Positions 29,436 through 39,245 of a stretch of 64,000 bases of DNA are shown in pieces; the stretch's first letter is position 1, and each line of letters begins with the position of its first letter. A program made the position numbers and the translations under genes. The notes under the pieces are model-generated. The model was not told the DNA's origin and ran no database searches. It was given only the letters and a program-made list of their open reading frames with translations. The stretch is from positions 1,054,001-1,118,000 of the forward strand of contig NZ_FTMA01000001.1 of assembly GCF_900155985.1 (NCBI RefSeq), in the 5' to 3' direction. This stretch comes from Maribacter ulvicola. Its GTDB lineage: Bacteria > Bacteroidota > Bacteroidia > Flavobacteriales > Flavobacteriaceae.

Positions 29436-30791
29436 TTAGCTGGATAGGAATTTAGAAAACCATTTTCCAGATTCTTTAATTGTTCTTTTTAATGTATTGA
29501 AATCAATGTGAACCAATCCGAATCTTGGGCGATAGCCTTCTGCCCATTCAAAGTTATCTGTAAAAGTCCACACGAAATAACCGTGTATATTTAAACCTTC
29601 TTTTTTTGCCTTTAAAACTTGAGTTAAATAACGGTGTAGAAAGTTGATCCGTTTCGTATCGGTAATGTTGATACCATCTATCTTGTCTTTAAATGCGGCT
29701 CCATTCTCGGTGAGAATTATTTTTTTTATCTGAGGATAGTTACTATATTTTTTAATTATATTGTAAATGCTAGGTGGGTACACTTCCCAATCCATCAACA
29801 TGGTCTGTACATTTCGTTTACTTGCTTTTACAATCTTGGCTCTTATGTAGGGTACCAAAAGATTGTATTTTACTTTTTCTCGCGTATAGTTCTGAATCCC
29901 GATAAAATCAAAATCGAACTTACAATCATCCATATCAGTAGATTGAATGTAGGGTTGAAGCTTTTTTAGTACTGGAGCTTCATTTGTAGGGTAACCTAGA
30001 CCAAATGCTGGCTCAATAAATAAACGATTGAGTAAGGCATCTACTTTAACAGCCGTTTTTCTGTCGCGCTCATTTTGTCTGTAAGGCGTAATCTGCGAAC
30101 ATGAAAATGTGGTTCCTATGTTGGCATTGGGTACTAGCTTCCGAAGTATTCTACCACCTTCTGCTTGACAAAGAACAGCGTGGTGCGTAGCGGGTAGAAA
30201 ATTCTTTAAGCCTTTCTTTCCAGGTGCATGTACTCCTAAAAAATATCCGGCAACGGTAAAGACCATGGGTTCGTTCAAGACCATCCAATTTTTTACACGG
30301 TCGCCAAAAGCATTAGCACAGATTTTGGTGAATTCTGAAAACCATTGAATAATGTTCCTGTTGGTCCATCCTCCTTTGTTTTCTAGTATCTGAGGTAAAT
30401 CCCAATGATATAGGGTAACCCAAGAGGTAATTTCGTTTTCTAGGCAAAAGTCTATTACCTTATTATAGAAATCTACACCTGCGGCATTTATGGTTCCAAC
30501 GCCATAAGGTAAAATTCTGGTCCATGATATTGAAAAACGGTAGTTATCAATATTCATGGACTTCATTAAAAGAATATCTTCCTTGTACTTATGGTAAAAG
30601 TCGCAGGAGACATTTGCGTGGTCTCCATTATGAATCATTTTTGGGGTGTGGGTAAACTTATCCCAAATGGATGGTCCTTTACCATCTGCATCATAACCGC
30701 CTTCAATTTGATATGCTGCAGTTGATACGCCCCAAATAAAATTCTTACCAAAATCTGATGCGTTCAAAAAGGATTCTTTTTGTTCTTTCAA
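29436..30791 (-). CDS. GH1 family beta-glucosidase
   Basis: Retaining beta-glycosidase. The N-terminal FIWGVSTAAYQIEGG is the GH1 N-terminal signature. Acid/base Glu174 lies in VLNEPMVFTV and the nucleophile Glu362 in ILTENGAAF; FTDNFEWAEGYRPRFGLVHI is the usual C-terminal motif. Length 451 is standard and no signal peptide is seen, so the enzyme is cytoplasmic. It is the last gene of a three-gene minus-strand operon, 13 bases after the glycosyltransferase gene. Whether it cleaves imported disaccharide or the operon's own glycoside product is open. Confidence 0.94.
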   Translation of the reverse strand: MKEQKESFLNASDFGKNFIWGVSTAAYQIEGGYDADGKGPSIWDKFTHTPKMIHNGDHANVSCDFYHKYKEDILLMKSMNIDNYRFSISWTRILPYGVGTINAAGVDFYNKVIDFCLENEITSWVTLYHWDLPQILENKGGWTNRNIIQWFSEFTKICANAFGDRVKNWMVLNEPMVFTVAGYFLGVHAPGKKGLKNFLPATHHAVLCQAEGGRILRKLVPNANIGTTFSCSQITPYRQNERDRKTAVKVDALLNRLFIEPAFGLGYPTNEAPVLKKLQPYIQSTDMDDCKFDFDFIGIQNYTREKVKYNLLVPYIRAKIVKASKRNVQTMLMDWEVYPPSIYNIIKKYSNYPQIKKIILTENGAAFKDKIDGINITDTKRINFLHRYLTQVLKAKKEGLNIHGYFVWTFTDNFEWAEGYRPRFGLVHIDFNTLKRTIKESGKWFSKFLSS

Positions 30792-30804
30792 ATGAATGGT
30801 GTTT

Positions 30805-31803
30805 TTAGCAAATTACGAGGGATTCTTCTAGAAGTTTAGAAACGATATCATCTGTGACATCTGGGTAATTAACAGGTACAATGGTATCGGTATCTAACCA
30901 ATGCTTTACCTTGTCCAAATACTTTTTTTTGAGCGATTTAATTATCGGAACTCCCATATCTGATAACGCTGCGGCATTACATTGCTGCTCGTATTGCCCT
31001 TTCATGGGTACTACAAGTAATTTTTTTTGCATGAAAAGACTTTCTGCTGGAGTTTCAAAACCAGCTCCGCATAACACTCCCTTGCTTGACGCCATGCTTT
31101 TTACAAAGGCCTCATCGGTAATCGGTTTAATTTGAATGTTTTTATTATAAAATGCATAGGTAGTATACTTAGAGAATACCTCCCATGTAGTGTTTTTCAT
31201 CTTGCTTAAAAATTTTAACAATTTTTCATCACTGTAGGAGGGAAGATACACCGTATAGTGTTCACCTTTTGAAATTGAAGCAGAACGTATATCGTTTCTA
31301 ATTATTGGAGTGTAGATAGTAGATTCATAAGCTTTAAAATGTAACCCGAATTGATGACTGGTAGGGGCGTAATTCTTTAGGATCCATTTGCCTATTCTGT
31401 CTTTTTTCTTGGGCTTTGGTGCCCAACTTGATAGTACTGCTGTTTGGTGACTAAAACTATAGCAGGGTTTGCCCTTGAGTTTGCATGCCCAAGCGGTTAC
31501 CGGTTCAAAATCATTGATAACGAGGTCGTAGTTGTCTACAGGTATGCTTTTAATTTCTTTCTGTAAACGCATAGAATTTGCCCTGTAATAGGTTTTCCAC
31601 ACATCTACGCCCCCTTTTTTACCAAAGATAAAACTGAGCCCTTGCAATTGGTATTTAATAGGGTAGGGCAACTTAATGTCTGCCTGTATGCCACTGACCA
31701 AAATATCTAATGATATGTTGTGTTTCAAAAGCGCTGGGATAACATCTTGCGCTCTGCTTAAGTGTCCGTTTCCGGTTCCTTGAATTGCGTATAATACTTT
31801 CAT
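30805..31803 (-). CDS. MurG/UGT-like glycosyltransferase family protein
   Basis: GT-B-fold-like protein starting MKVLYAIQGTGNGHLSRAQD, the glycine-rich loop seen in MurG and UGT enzymes. The C-terminal half has VLCGAGFETPAESLFMQKKLLVVPM, the classic donor-binding segment, followed by QYEQQCNAAALSDMG. Length 332, no membrane segment. The acceptor and donor are unknown. It overlaps the upstream phosphoesterase gene by four bases, so the two are translationally coupled; a lipid- or glycolipid-modifying pathway with that LpxH-like enzyme is a reasonable inference. Confidence 0.82.
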   Translation of the reverse strand: MKVLYAIQGTGNGHLSRAQDVIPALLKHNISLDILVSGIQADIKLPYPIKYQLQGLSFIFGKKGGVDVWKTYYRANSMRLQKEIKSIPVDNYDLVINDFEPVTAWACKLKGKPCYSFSHQTAVLSSWAPKPKKKDRIGKWILKNYAPTSHQFGLHFKAYESTIYTPIIRNDIRSASISKGEHYTVYLPSYSDEKLLKFLSKMKNTTWEVFSKYTTYAFYNKNIQIKPITDEAFVKSMASSKGVLCGAGFETPAESLFMQKKLLVVPMKGQYEQQCNAAALSDMGVPIIKSLKKKYLDKVKHWLDTDTIVPVNYPDVTDDIVSKLLEESLVIC

Positions 31804-32663
31804 TTGGTTTGTTGGGTCATTCCACTAATTCTAAACTCTTCTAATAAGTTTTGAAATAGTTCTGCCTTTTCTAAGACAAAAGTTTCTTCCTTTATATCTT
31901 CTGTATGGTCTATGGTCAGTTGATCTTCTAAATATGAATACAATTTCCACTCTCCTTTATGGTATTCTAGAGCGGTCAAATTCTCTATCCAGTCTCCCGA
32001 ATTTAGATACGTGACTTCGCCTTTGTCGGTTCTTATTTTACGTAATTCCGGTTGGTGAATATGTCCGCAAATCACGAAGTCATATCCGTTTTCTATGGCA
32101 ATATCAGCCGCAATCTGTTCAAAGTCGTTAATGAATTTTATGGCAGATTTTACCCCGTTTTTTATTTTTTTAGACATGGAAATAGGTCCCTTTCCCAGCT
32201 TTTTGCTGATGAAATTAATAGCCCTATTTAAAAGTATTAAAAAGTCATAACCTTTGGCTCCCAGTTTGGCAACCCATTTAGAATGTTGCATGGTCACGTC
32301 AAAAACATCACCATGAAAAATCCATGCTTTTTTGTCTTCTAGCGGAATTACCATTTTGTTGACAATACTTAAAGAACCCATGCTATTTCCAGAGAACTTG
32401 CGCAAAAGCTCGTCATGGTTACCTGTTACGTAATGAACGGGAATACCCTTCGCTACCCATTCTAATAAAAGCTTAATTACCTTCATGTGGGATTTGGGCC
32501 AATAGCGCTTGCTAAACTGCCAAATATCTATAATATCACCATTGAGAATCACCTCATTTGGTTTAATAGATTTCATATATTTTAAAAGTTCTTTGGCGTG
32601 GCAACCGTATGTTCCTAAATGAACATCAGAAATGACCACAATATCTACGGGTCTTTTTTTCAT
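31800..32663 (-). CDS. LpxH-like calcineurin-type metallophosphoesterase
   Basis: Resembles UDP-2,3-diacylglucosamine diphosphatase. All five metallophosphoesterase motifs are visible: DVHLGTYG, NGDIIDIWQF, TGNHDE, HGDVFDV and CGHIHQPELR. Length 287. Bacteroidota usually carry more than one LpxH-type protein, so this may be a paralogue acting on another nucleotide-linked or phospholipid substrate rather than the essential lipid A enzyme. It is the first gene of the operon with the glycosyltransferase and GH1 genes. Confidence 0.82.
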   Translation of the reverse strand: MKKRPVDIVVISDVHLGTYGCHAKELLKYMKSIKPNEVILNGDIIDIWQFSKRYWPKSHMKVIKLLLEWVAKGIPVHYVTGNHDELLRKFSGNSMGSLSIVNKMVIPLEDKKAWIFHGDVFDVTMQHSKWVAKLGAKGYDFLILLNRAINFISKKLGKGPISMSKKIKNGVKSAIKFINDFEQIAADIAIENGYDFVICGHIHQPELRKIRTDKGEVTYLNSGDWIENLTALEYHKGEWKLYSYLEDQLTIDHTEDIKEETFVLEKAELFQNLLEEFRISGMTQQTK

Positions 32664-32901
32664 AAAATGATTGGATGTTTTTGAGCTGAAATTTTAAAAA
32701 AGTAAAGGGGGGTAGATTGACCTCTAACTTGGCATGATGTGCAAGAAGGGTATTCGTGAAAACGGTCAATTCATTAGATTTTATGTACGGAAACATATGA
32801 CCGTAAAGTTTCAAAAAATAAGAGCATAGATAGGTTACTGCTAACTTATTTTTGAGTTACCAGATTGTTATGTAATTGAAATTCAGCGAAATATTGGTTA
32901 A

Positions 32902-35199
32902 CTATTTCTTTACCAATCTCACCTTAACCGATTTGCTAATTGGTGTTTTACTGCGGTCTGCAAAATGATTGAAAGGCACTAGTACATTGGTTTCTGGAAA
33001 ATAAGAAGCTAAATTACCTGATGGAATATTATATGGTACAACTTTGAAATTGTGGGCAGTTCTAATAGTTTCATCATAAGTGCTGGTAATATCTACTACA
33101 TCTAATTTGTTGAGCCCTACCGCTTTCATGTCATCAATATTCATGAAAATTATTCGTCGCGCGTTATATACCCCTCTATATCTATCATCTAACCCGTAAA
33201 TGGTAGTATTGAATTGATCGTGAGAACGAATGGTCATCAACATGTATTCGTCTTTTGCCAGTTGGTGTTCTGGTAATTTGTTGATGGAAAATTGCGCTTT
33301 GCCATTGGGTAGCATGCTAAAATCTAGCTCCCGAACGTTATTGGGTAAATAGTACCCTGCGCCAACAGAACGCTTTTCTGTTTTGCTGAATCCTTTCGCT
33401 ACTTGGTCTATTTGGGTTCTTATTAACCCGTAATCATTACCAAGAAGTTTCCAGTTCATAGGATGACCTTCTCCAAAATAAGTATGCCCCATATTGGCAA
33501 TGATCTCTGGCTCGCTCATGATGGTATCGGCAGCGGGTTTCAATATTCCTTTAGAACGTTTTACGCGCCCCATACTGTTTTCCACCGTATAATGACGAGG
33601 CTTACCATCTTTCATATCTTTTTCGGATCTACCTATAGTAGGGAGGATAAGTGCTGTTTTACCAGTAATTAAATGTGTGCGATTAAGTTTAGTACTGACC
33701 TGAACCGTAAGGTCGCAATTTTGTAATCCCTTTGCGGTATATTCGGTGTCTGATGCCGCCATTAAAAAGTTACCACCAAGGCACATAAATACTTTGGCAT
33801 TGCCTTCGTACATTGCTTTTAATGTCCCTACAACATCTACACCTTCATGATCTGGTGGCGTAAAACCTAAGTGTTCCTTAATACGGGCATTCATGTCCTT
33901 GTCAACAAAATGTTGAATACCAACGCTACGGTCTCCTTGTACATTACTATGCCCGCGAACGGGACAAGTACCTGCGTTTGGTTTGCCTATGGCTCCTTTG
34001 AGTAAAAGCAGGTTGATATATTCTCTAATATTTTCTACACCATTTTTATGTTGGGTTAGCCCCATTGCCCAACACACTATAATTTTAGATGTATTGGCTA
34101 GTAGTGCTACGGTTTCATTAATTTTTTCTTCGGGTACGCCAGTTTGGGCCAATAGCTCTTCTGATTTGTAGCTTTTTAAATTAGCAATTAAAGGCTCATA
34201 TCCATCTGTATATTTTTCAATGAAGGCATGGTCAAAGACATCTTTTGATTTTTCCTCTAATGCGACCAGTTTCTTCAATATCAATTTCACTAAAGGGATG
34301 TCTTGGTTGATGTTGACCGGCAAGTGAATGTCTGCCATGTCTTCACCGCCACCGATCCACCCGCCCAAATGCTGTGGATTTTTAAAATTCACTAATCCTG
34401 ATTCTTCAAGTGGATTTATACTAATCACCTTACCGCCGTTCTGCTTACATTTTTCTAATGCCGATAGCATTCTTGGGTGATTGGTACCCGGGTTTTGACC
34501 TGCTATCAATATGACCTCGGCTTCATATAAATCTTCTAAAGTTGTAGATCCTTTACCTATGCCTAAAGTTTCGCTTAATGCAACACCACTACTTTCATGG
34601 CACATATTAGAGCAATCTGGTAAATTGTTGGTGCCTAATGCACGTGCAAACATGCCGTATAAAAAGGCTGCTTCGTTACTGGATCTGCCAGAAGTATAAA
34701 AAATAGCTTCATCTGGGTTGTCTAATTTTTTTAATTCAGATGCTATTAAATCAAAAGCGGATTGCCATGAAATGGGTTCGTAATGAACACTGCCCGGTTT
34801 TAAAACCATAGGTTCTACTAAACGACCAAATTTATTCAACTCATAATCGGTTAGTAGAGAGAGCTCTTCAACTGAATTTTTTTCAAAAAAGCTTGCTCCA
34901 ATTTTTTGTGTTGTAGCTTCGTCACCTAAGGCTTTTGCCCCATTTTCACAATATTCCGCAACGGGATTTGGATGTTCCGGATCTGGCCAAGCACAACTGG
35001 GGCAGTCAAAACCATCTTTTTGATTCATGCTCAGTAATGTGCGCATGGATCGTAAAACGCCCATTTCTTTAAAAGTGTGCTTTAAAGCTTCGCGAACACC
35101 TAAATAACCGGCAGCATGGGTAATGGGTTTTTTTATTTCAATATCAAGAAATTCTTCCGATCCTCTTAAAGAGACGTTGCGTTCAGTTTTTATATCCAT
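32902..35199 (-). CDS. FdhF/YdeP family molybdopterin oxidoreductase
   Basis: Mo-bisPGD enzyme related to formate dehydrogenase H and YdeP. Landmarks: FYTSGRSSNEAAFLYGMFAR, NMCHESSGVALSETLG, VILIAGQNPGTNHPRML, NAGTCPVRGHSNVQGDRSVG and a C-terminal MTIRSHDQFNTTIYG molydopterin dinucleotide-binding segment. Length 765 is typical. An N-terminal 4Fe-4S pattern is not complete (only CPSCAWPDPEHPNP), as in the YdeP subgroup. The real substrate of this subgroup is unsettled; acid-stress and formate-related roles have been proposed. A small protein gene lies 85 bases upstream on the same strand and may be a partner. Confidence 0.9.
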   Translation of the reverse strand: MDIKTERNVSLRGSEEFLDIEIKKPITHAAGYLGVREALKHTFKEMGVLRSMRTLLSMNQKDGFDCPSCAWPDPEHPNPVAEYCENGAKALGDEATTQKIGASFFEKNSVEELSLLTDYELNKFGRLVEPMVLKPGSVHYEPISWQSAFDLIASELKKLDNPDEAIFYTSGRSSNEAAFLYGMFARALGTNNLPDCSNMCHESSGVALSETLGIGKGSTTLEDLYEAEVILIAGQNPGTNHPRMLSALEKCKQNGGKVISINPLEESGLVNFKNPQHLGGWIGGGEDMADIHLPVNINQDIPLVKLILKKLVALEEKSKDVFDHAFIEKYTDGYEPLIANLKSYKSEELLAQTGVPEEKINETVALLANTSKIIVCWAMGLTQHKNGVENIREYINLLLLKGAIGKPNAGTCPVRGHSNVQGDRSVGIQHFVDKDMNARIKEHLGFTPPDHEGVDVVGTLKAMYEGNAKVFMCLGGNFLMAASDTEYTAKGLQNCDLTVQVSTKLNRTHLITGKTALILPTIGRSEKDMKDGKPRHYTVENSMGRVKRSKGILKPAADTIMSEPEIIANMGHTYFGEGHPMNWKLLGNDYGLIRTQIDQVAKGFSKTEKRSVGAGYYLPNNVRELDFSMLPNGKAQFSINKLPEHQLAKDEYMLMTIRSHDQFNTTIYGLDDRYRGVYNARRIIFMNIDDMKAVGLNKLDVVDITSTYDETIRTAHNFKVVPYNIPSGNLASYFPETNVLVPFNHFADRSKTPISKSVKVRLVKK

Positions 35200-35284
35200 A
35201 CTATAAACTTAGTGATTGTTACAGAAATGGCAGTACTCAAAGGTATTAAAAACACTCTTTAAACTTTTGAAAAACAGTTGAATA

Positions 35285-35650
35285 TTAGCTTAACTTTGGG
35301 TTTGGGTAATTGTCAGATTGATCTTCTATGGTATTGTCCAAACAAGTAAAATCTTTCTCTAACAACAGATACAGGTTATTTCCTAAGGTAGTTTTCATGA
35401 TGTGGTCATAGGTGACAATGTCATTTGAAAACCAAGCCTTACCTATTGTTTCTGGCATTTCTAAAATTATACTATTGTTAGTAAAGCTGATGTGAAGTTG
35501 GTTAACATCACGCTTAAGAACTACTCCATAACTAAATTTTATAGTTCCAAAATTAGTACTGTCATAAATCTGTCCATTTTCTGATAATGATTTCACTTCT
35601 GATTGGGTAAGCCGAAATCTAATGGAATCACCTTTTATTCTAATTTTCAT
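35285..35650 (-). CDS. Small conserved protein of the kind found beside FdhF/YdeP enzymes
   Basis: 121 residues, soluble, no signal peptide; begins MKIRIKGDSIRFRLTQSEV and is rich in beta-strand. I recognise this type as a short family (probably DUF7009) repeatedly adjacent to FdhF/YdeP-like genes in Bacteroidota, but no function is known. It lies upstream of the molybdoenzyme gene on the same strand. A role in that enzyme's cofactor handling or maturation is only an inference from position. Confidence 0.7.
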   Translation of the reverse strand: MKIRIKGDSIRFRLTQSEVKSLSENGQIYDSTNFGTIKFSYGVVLKRDVNQLHISFTNNSIILEMPETIGKAWFSNDIVTYDHIMKTTLGNNLYLLLEKDFTCLDNTIEDQSDNYPNPKLS

Positions 35651-35803
35651 AGCTATAAATTGAGTTCACAACAAAAATAGGCCATCTTACATCTAAATAT
35701 ATATGGTTGACATCATTTTGTTTTTGTTGTATAGCCTTAGGAGTATATTTACTATGTAGTGAAAACCGAAATATAAATTTTCATTTTCATATAGTGTTCT
35801 CGT

Positions 35804-35837
35804 AAAAGAGTCCGATCTGTTAAGATCGGACTCTTTT
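35804..35837. terminator. Strong symmetric hairpin terminator
   Basis: Perfect 15-bp inverted repeat (AAAAGAGTCCGATCT and its complement) with a GTTA loop and T-runs on both strands. It lies between two minus-strand genes, downstream of the nucleotidyltransferase gene, so its main job is probably to stop that transcript. Confidence 0.85.
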
Positions 35838-35859
35838 TAGTTTACTTCAATAGAGACAT

Positions 35860-35893
35860 AAAAAAGCCCATTAAGGATTATTTAACAGGCTTT
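35860..35893 (-). terminator. Intrinsic terminator directly after the nucleotidyltransferase gene
   Basis: On the minus strand, AAAGCCTGTTAA pairs with TTAATGGGCTTT using two G-U wobbles, loop ATAATCC, followed by T6. It begins 19 bases after the stop and is backed up by the stronger hairpin at 35804-35837. Confidence 0.65.
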
Positions 35894-35911
35894 GATAAGT
35901 GTATGTAGAGT

Positions 35912-36790
35912 TTACTTCCAAATAGGGGCAGGGTATTTACCTGCATCTGATTTTTCCTTTAAACTGTTCATTGCTTTTTCTTTGTCGCTTGCATAAGTTA
36001 CACCGAACCATTCACCGCCAGAAGGAATACATTTTACTTCAATTTCGTTGGCTTTTAACATTTCTTGTATCATTAATGGAATGTAAAGCTCGCTGTTGGC
36101 TATGCGGTCATCATCTTTTAAGAATATTCTAAATTCAGATTCTATTTTATCAAATATAGAAGGTCTACATACCCAAAAGTTCATACTGGCTTGTTCGTCA
36201 CCAGTAAATTCTAGGTTGGTATCTTCATCTATAATGTTGTTCTCTTTTTGTACGAGCTTAAGTCTTTCTTGAACCGAAACAAGGTTATCACCGTTTACTT
36301 CACAAACACCTCTAGAAACAGAGCCGTGTTCAGATAAGGTGTCTTTTAAGGTATATCCTAAAAGAGCATATGCACTATCATTGGAATTCATGAAATCAGC
36401 TGCTTTTTTATATGCAGATTGTCCGTAAAAATCATCGGCATTGATCACCACAAATGGTCCGTCTATAACTTTTCTTGCTGTCCAAACGGCATGAGCGGTG
36501 CCCCAAGGTTTTTTACGTTCCCCTATGAAAGTGACCCCGTCAGGTAAATCTGTAAGTTCTTGGGCAAGAACATGTAATTTTATAGTACTTGGTATTCTTT
36601 TTGAAAGATGTTCTTCTAAAAAAGAAACATTTTCTTTTTTAGTAATTACTACAATCTGATCAAATTTATTCTGAATGGCGTCATAAATGGCGAACTCCAT
36701 TAAAAACTCACCATTAGGTCCTAAATCATCAAATTGTTTTAGTTTTCCATATCTGCTACCGCTACCGGCAGCCATTAAAAGTAAGGTCAT
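35912..36790 (-). CDS. Sugar nucleotidyltransferase (NTP transferase family)
   Basis: Rossmann-like nucleotidyltransferase: MTLLLMAAGSGSRYGKLKQF carries the GxGxRxxxL-type loop. FVVINADDFYGQSAY supplies the metal-binding Asp. The family forms NDP-sugars from a sugar phosphate and an NTP; the particular sugar cannot be told. 292 residues, cytoplasmic. A TATTTTTG at 36817-36810 on the minus strand is a possible -7 element. It is followed by two terminators, so it is likely monocistronic. It is divergent from the GH109-like gene. Confidence 0.82.
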   Translation of the reverse strand: MTLLLMAAGSGSRYGKLKQFDDLGPNGEFLMEFAIYDAIQNKFDQIVVITKKENVSFLEEHLSKRIPSTIKLHVLAQELTDLPDGVTFIGERKKPWGTAHAVWTARKVIDGPFVVINADDFYGQSAYKKAADFMNSNDSAYALLGYTLKDTLSEHGSVSRGVCEVNGDNLVSVQERLKLVQKENNIIDEDTNLEFTGDEQASMNFWVCRPSIFDKIESEFRIFLKDDDRIANSELYIPLMIQEMLKANEIEVKCIPSGGEWFGVTYASDKEKAMNSLKEKSDAGKYPAPIWK

Positions 36791-36909
36791 GATTTCTATG
36801 TTTATCTGTCAAAAATATGAAATGCTATTATAATTCAGGGCTCATTTTAGATGTATCGTGATTAAAATTGTTAATTCGTTGATTTGGGTCATCAAGTTTT
36901 TATAAATTT

Positions 36910-38286
36910 ATGAGTTCAATTCAACAACAAAAAATGACAACAAGAAGAAATTTTATCAGAAATACCTCTATAGCAAGTATGGGTATTATTACTGTGCCAG
37001 GATTTGCACATAATTCATTTAGTGCTGCAGATAAACTTAATGTGGGTTTAATAGGTGTAGGGCTTAGAGGGACTAATCATTTGCAAAATCTATTATTAAG
37101 AAAAGATGTAAATGTTACCGCTATTTGTGATGTTGATGATGATAGAATACGCATAGCCAAAAATCATATAGCTGCTGCAAAAGGGAAAACTCCTAAAGTG
37201 TTTGGAGCTAATGACTTGGATTATAAAAACTTGTTGGCCTTGCCTGATGTTGATGCCGTAATAATTGCAACCCCTTGGCTATGGCATACCCGTATGACCG
37301 TTGATGCTATGGAAGCTGGTAAATATGCAGGAGTAGAAGTTTCCGCATCTAATACATTAGAAGAATGTTGGGATTTGGTGAATACACATGAGCGTACCGG
37401 TACGCATATGATGATTTTAGAAAATGTAAATTACCGAAGAGATGTATTGGCTGTTATAAACATGATAAAGCAAAATGTTTTTGGTGAAATGGTGCATTAT
37501 AGATGTGGCTATCAACACGATCTACGTCATGTGAAATTTAATGATGGTAAAACGGCTTATGGTAAAGGGGCTGAGTTTGGTGAACAGGGAATTTCGGAGT
37601 CCAAATGGCGCACCCAGCATTCTGTTAAACGCAACGCAGATGTTTACCCTACTCACGGTTTAGGTCCCATTGCGGTGATGGCAGATGTTAACCGTGGTAA
37701 TCGGTTTGTTTCAATGACATCTCATGCCTCTAAAGGGATTGGGTTACATAATTATATTGTCCAAGAAGGTGGGGAGAATCACCCAAATGCTAAAGTAAAG
37801 TTTAAGCAGGGAGATGTTATTACCTCTACAATTAATACCGCAAATGGAGAAACAATCATTATTACACATGATTGTAATTTACCTAGGCCTTATTCCTTAG
37901 GTTTTCGTGCGCAAGGTGCCAACGGACTATGGGAAGTGGATGGTAGCAGAATATATGTAGAAGGAAAATCTGAACCACACCAATGGGATGAAGCACAACC
38001 TTGGTTAGATAAATACGATCACCCGCTTTGGAAAAAATATGGAGAATATGCATTGAATGCAGGTCATGGTGGCATGGACTTTTTTGTGCTTAACTCTTTT
38101 GTAGAATCTGCAAAGCAGAATATAGCTCCGCCTTTAGATGCGTATGATGCTGCAGCGTGGAGTGCGGTAACACCGCTTTCAGAAGTTTCTATTGCCAATA
38201 ATGGTGAGTCTCAGGATTTCCCTGATTTTACTCGTGGTCTTTGGGTGAAAAGGAAACCTTATCAGTGGATGAAAGAAGATTATTAA
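36910..38286 (+). CDS. GH109-like alpha-N-acetylgalactosaminidase, Tat-exported Gfo/Idh/MocA fold
   Basis: NAD-dependent glycosidase of the Gfo/Idh/MocA superfamily. A twin-arginine signal (TTRRNFIRNTSIASMG) precedes the NAD-binding loop GLIGVGLRG. The sequence closely follows known GH109 enzymes: PWLWHTRMTVDAMEAGKYAG, ENVNYRRDVLAVINMI, GYQHDLRHVKFND, SKWRTQHSVKRNADVYPTHG and AGHGGMDFFVLNSFVES. Length 458 is typical. Likely periplasmic, releasing terminal GalNAc or a related sugar by transient oxidation. An alternative start is the second Met at residue 9; the first ATG is kept because it is in frame with a weak upstream region. Confidence 0.87.
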   Translation: MSSIQQQKMTTRRNFIRNTSIASMGIITVPGFAHNSFSAADKLNVGLIGVGLRGTNHLQNLLLRKDVNVTAICDVDDDRIRIAKNHIAAAKGKTPKVFGANDLDYKNLLALPDVDAVIIATPWLWHTRMTVDAMEAGKYAGVEVSASNTLEECWDLVNTHERTGTHMMILENVNYRRDVLAVINMIKQNVFGEMVHYRCGYQHDLRHVKFNDGKTAYGKGAEFGEQGISESKWRTQHSVKRNADVYPTHGLGPIAVMADVNRGNRFVSMTSHASKGIGLHNYIVQEGGENHPNAKVKFKQGDVITSTINTANGETIIITHDCNLPRPYSLGFRAQGANGLWEVDGSRIYVEGKSEPHQWDEAQPWLDKYDHPLWKKYGEYALNAGHGGMDFFVLNSFVESAKQNIAPPLDAYDAAAWSAVTPLSEVSIANNGESQDFPDFTRGLWVKRKPYQWMKEDY

Positions 38287-39245
38287 CGTTTCGTTTTTAC
38301 GTTGATTTCTAGGACAAGGGTTTTTCTTGGTTTTTAAAGCAGCAAGGCAATTTTAGATTGTTTAGCTGCTTTGAAATTGCTAGTTCTGAGAATAGCTGAA
38401 GAAAAGGAAATCGTTATAAGAGTTTATACCCATTGTCAAAAGGGTTGAAAACAGATGGGGAGCACACTAATATGTTCTACCGGTAATTGTTATTAAAATT
38501 TTGTTTCAGCCGCCCGTCTTTATATCTTATTTATTGTGTGGGCCTTATTTGTTTATTCGGTTAAAAAGTAGTTGCCTATCACTCACCTGAGAAAGATGAA
38601 AATCATGATAACTCATAGAGTTATTTTAAAGGCTCTTTTGTGTCTTATTTTTAAAGGTGCCGAGAAAATTATTGCTATAACACAGCTACTAAAGTATGTT
38701 TTTTAGTGTCTTTTACATCTTACTTGAAAGTTTCTTCTTTGACCATTTTTTAAGTGATATTTTTTTTTACTTGATACTCAAGGTTAAATGCGCCTATGCT
38801 AGCGTTGAAATATTAATTATGTTTTTAGTTCAGAGCTTGGCGGGGTTGCTCCGAGGTTATTATATGCTGTATCTGTTGAGTTTCAACTGAAAAGATATTG
38901 GAGGTGGTTTTGTTGTTATAACAATTTCCGTTAATAATGAGGTGTTGTAAGTGAAGTTATAATCTGTATGTGTTTCATTATAAGTAGTTTTTATCTTGAA
39001 TAATAGTTAATGTTAGATATCTAAAATTGAAAAGGTTTCAATAGGTTCTTATTTCTTGAAATTATACTATTGATAATTTGATTAGACTAAAATAAAGGAC
39101 ACTTCAATTTTTAGTCAATTTATTATGGAATAATAACTAAAATTTGATTTATATTAAATTAAATTTGTTAAAAAAGTTAAATGTCTGCAATTTATTAATA
39201 AAAATTCAAATTTTATTGATAGGGTCGTTCAAATTATAAGGACAG
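38287..39245. other. Long AT-rich non-coding stretch
   Basis: About 960 bases with no supported gene; the only open frame (64 codons, hydrophobic) looks like chance. Fifty bases after the GH109 gene is an hourglass-like hairpin (38336-38372): outer stem AAAGCAGC/GCTGCTTT, inner stem CAAT/ATTG, loop TTTAG. It may be a 3' processing site or weak terminator. The right end carries the promoter region of the Lrp gene. I see no RNA gene. Confidence 0.5.

Noticed and set aside
38696-38890. 64-codon hydrophobic open frame in the long gap
   Set aside because: Phe/Leu-rich composition expected from AT-rich DNA, no upstream signals, no recognisable family.
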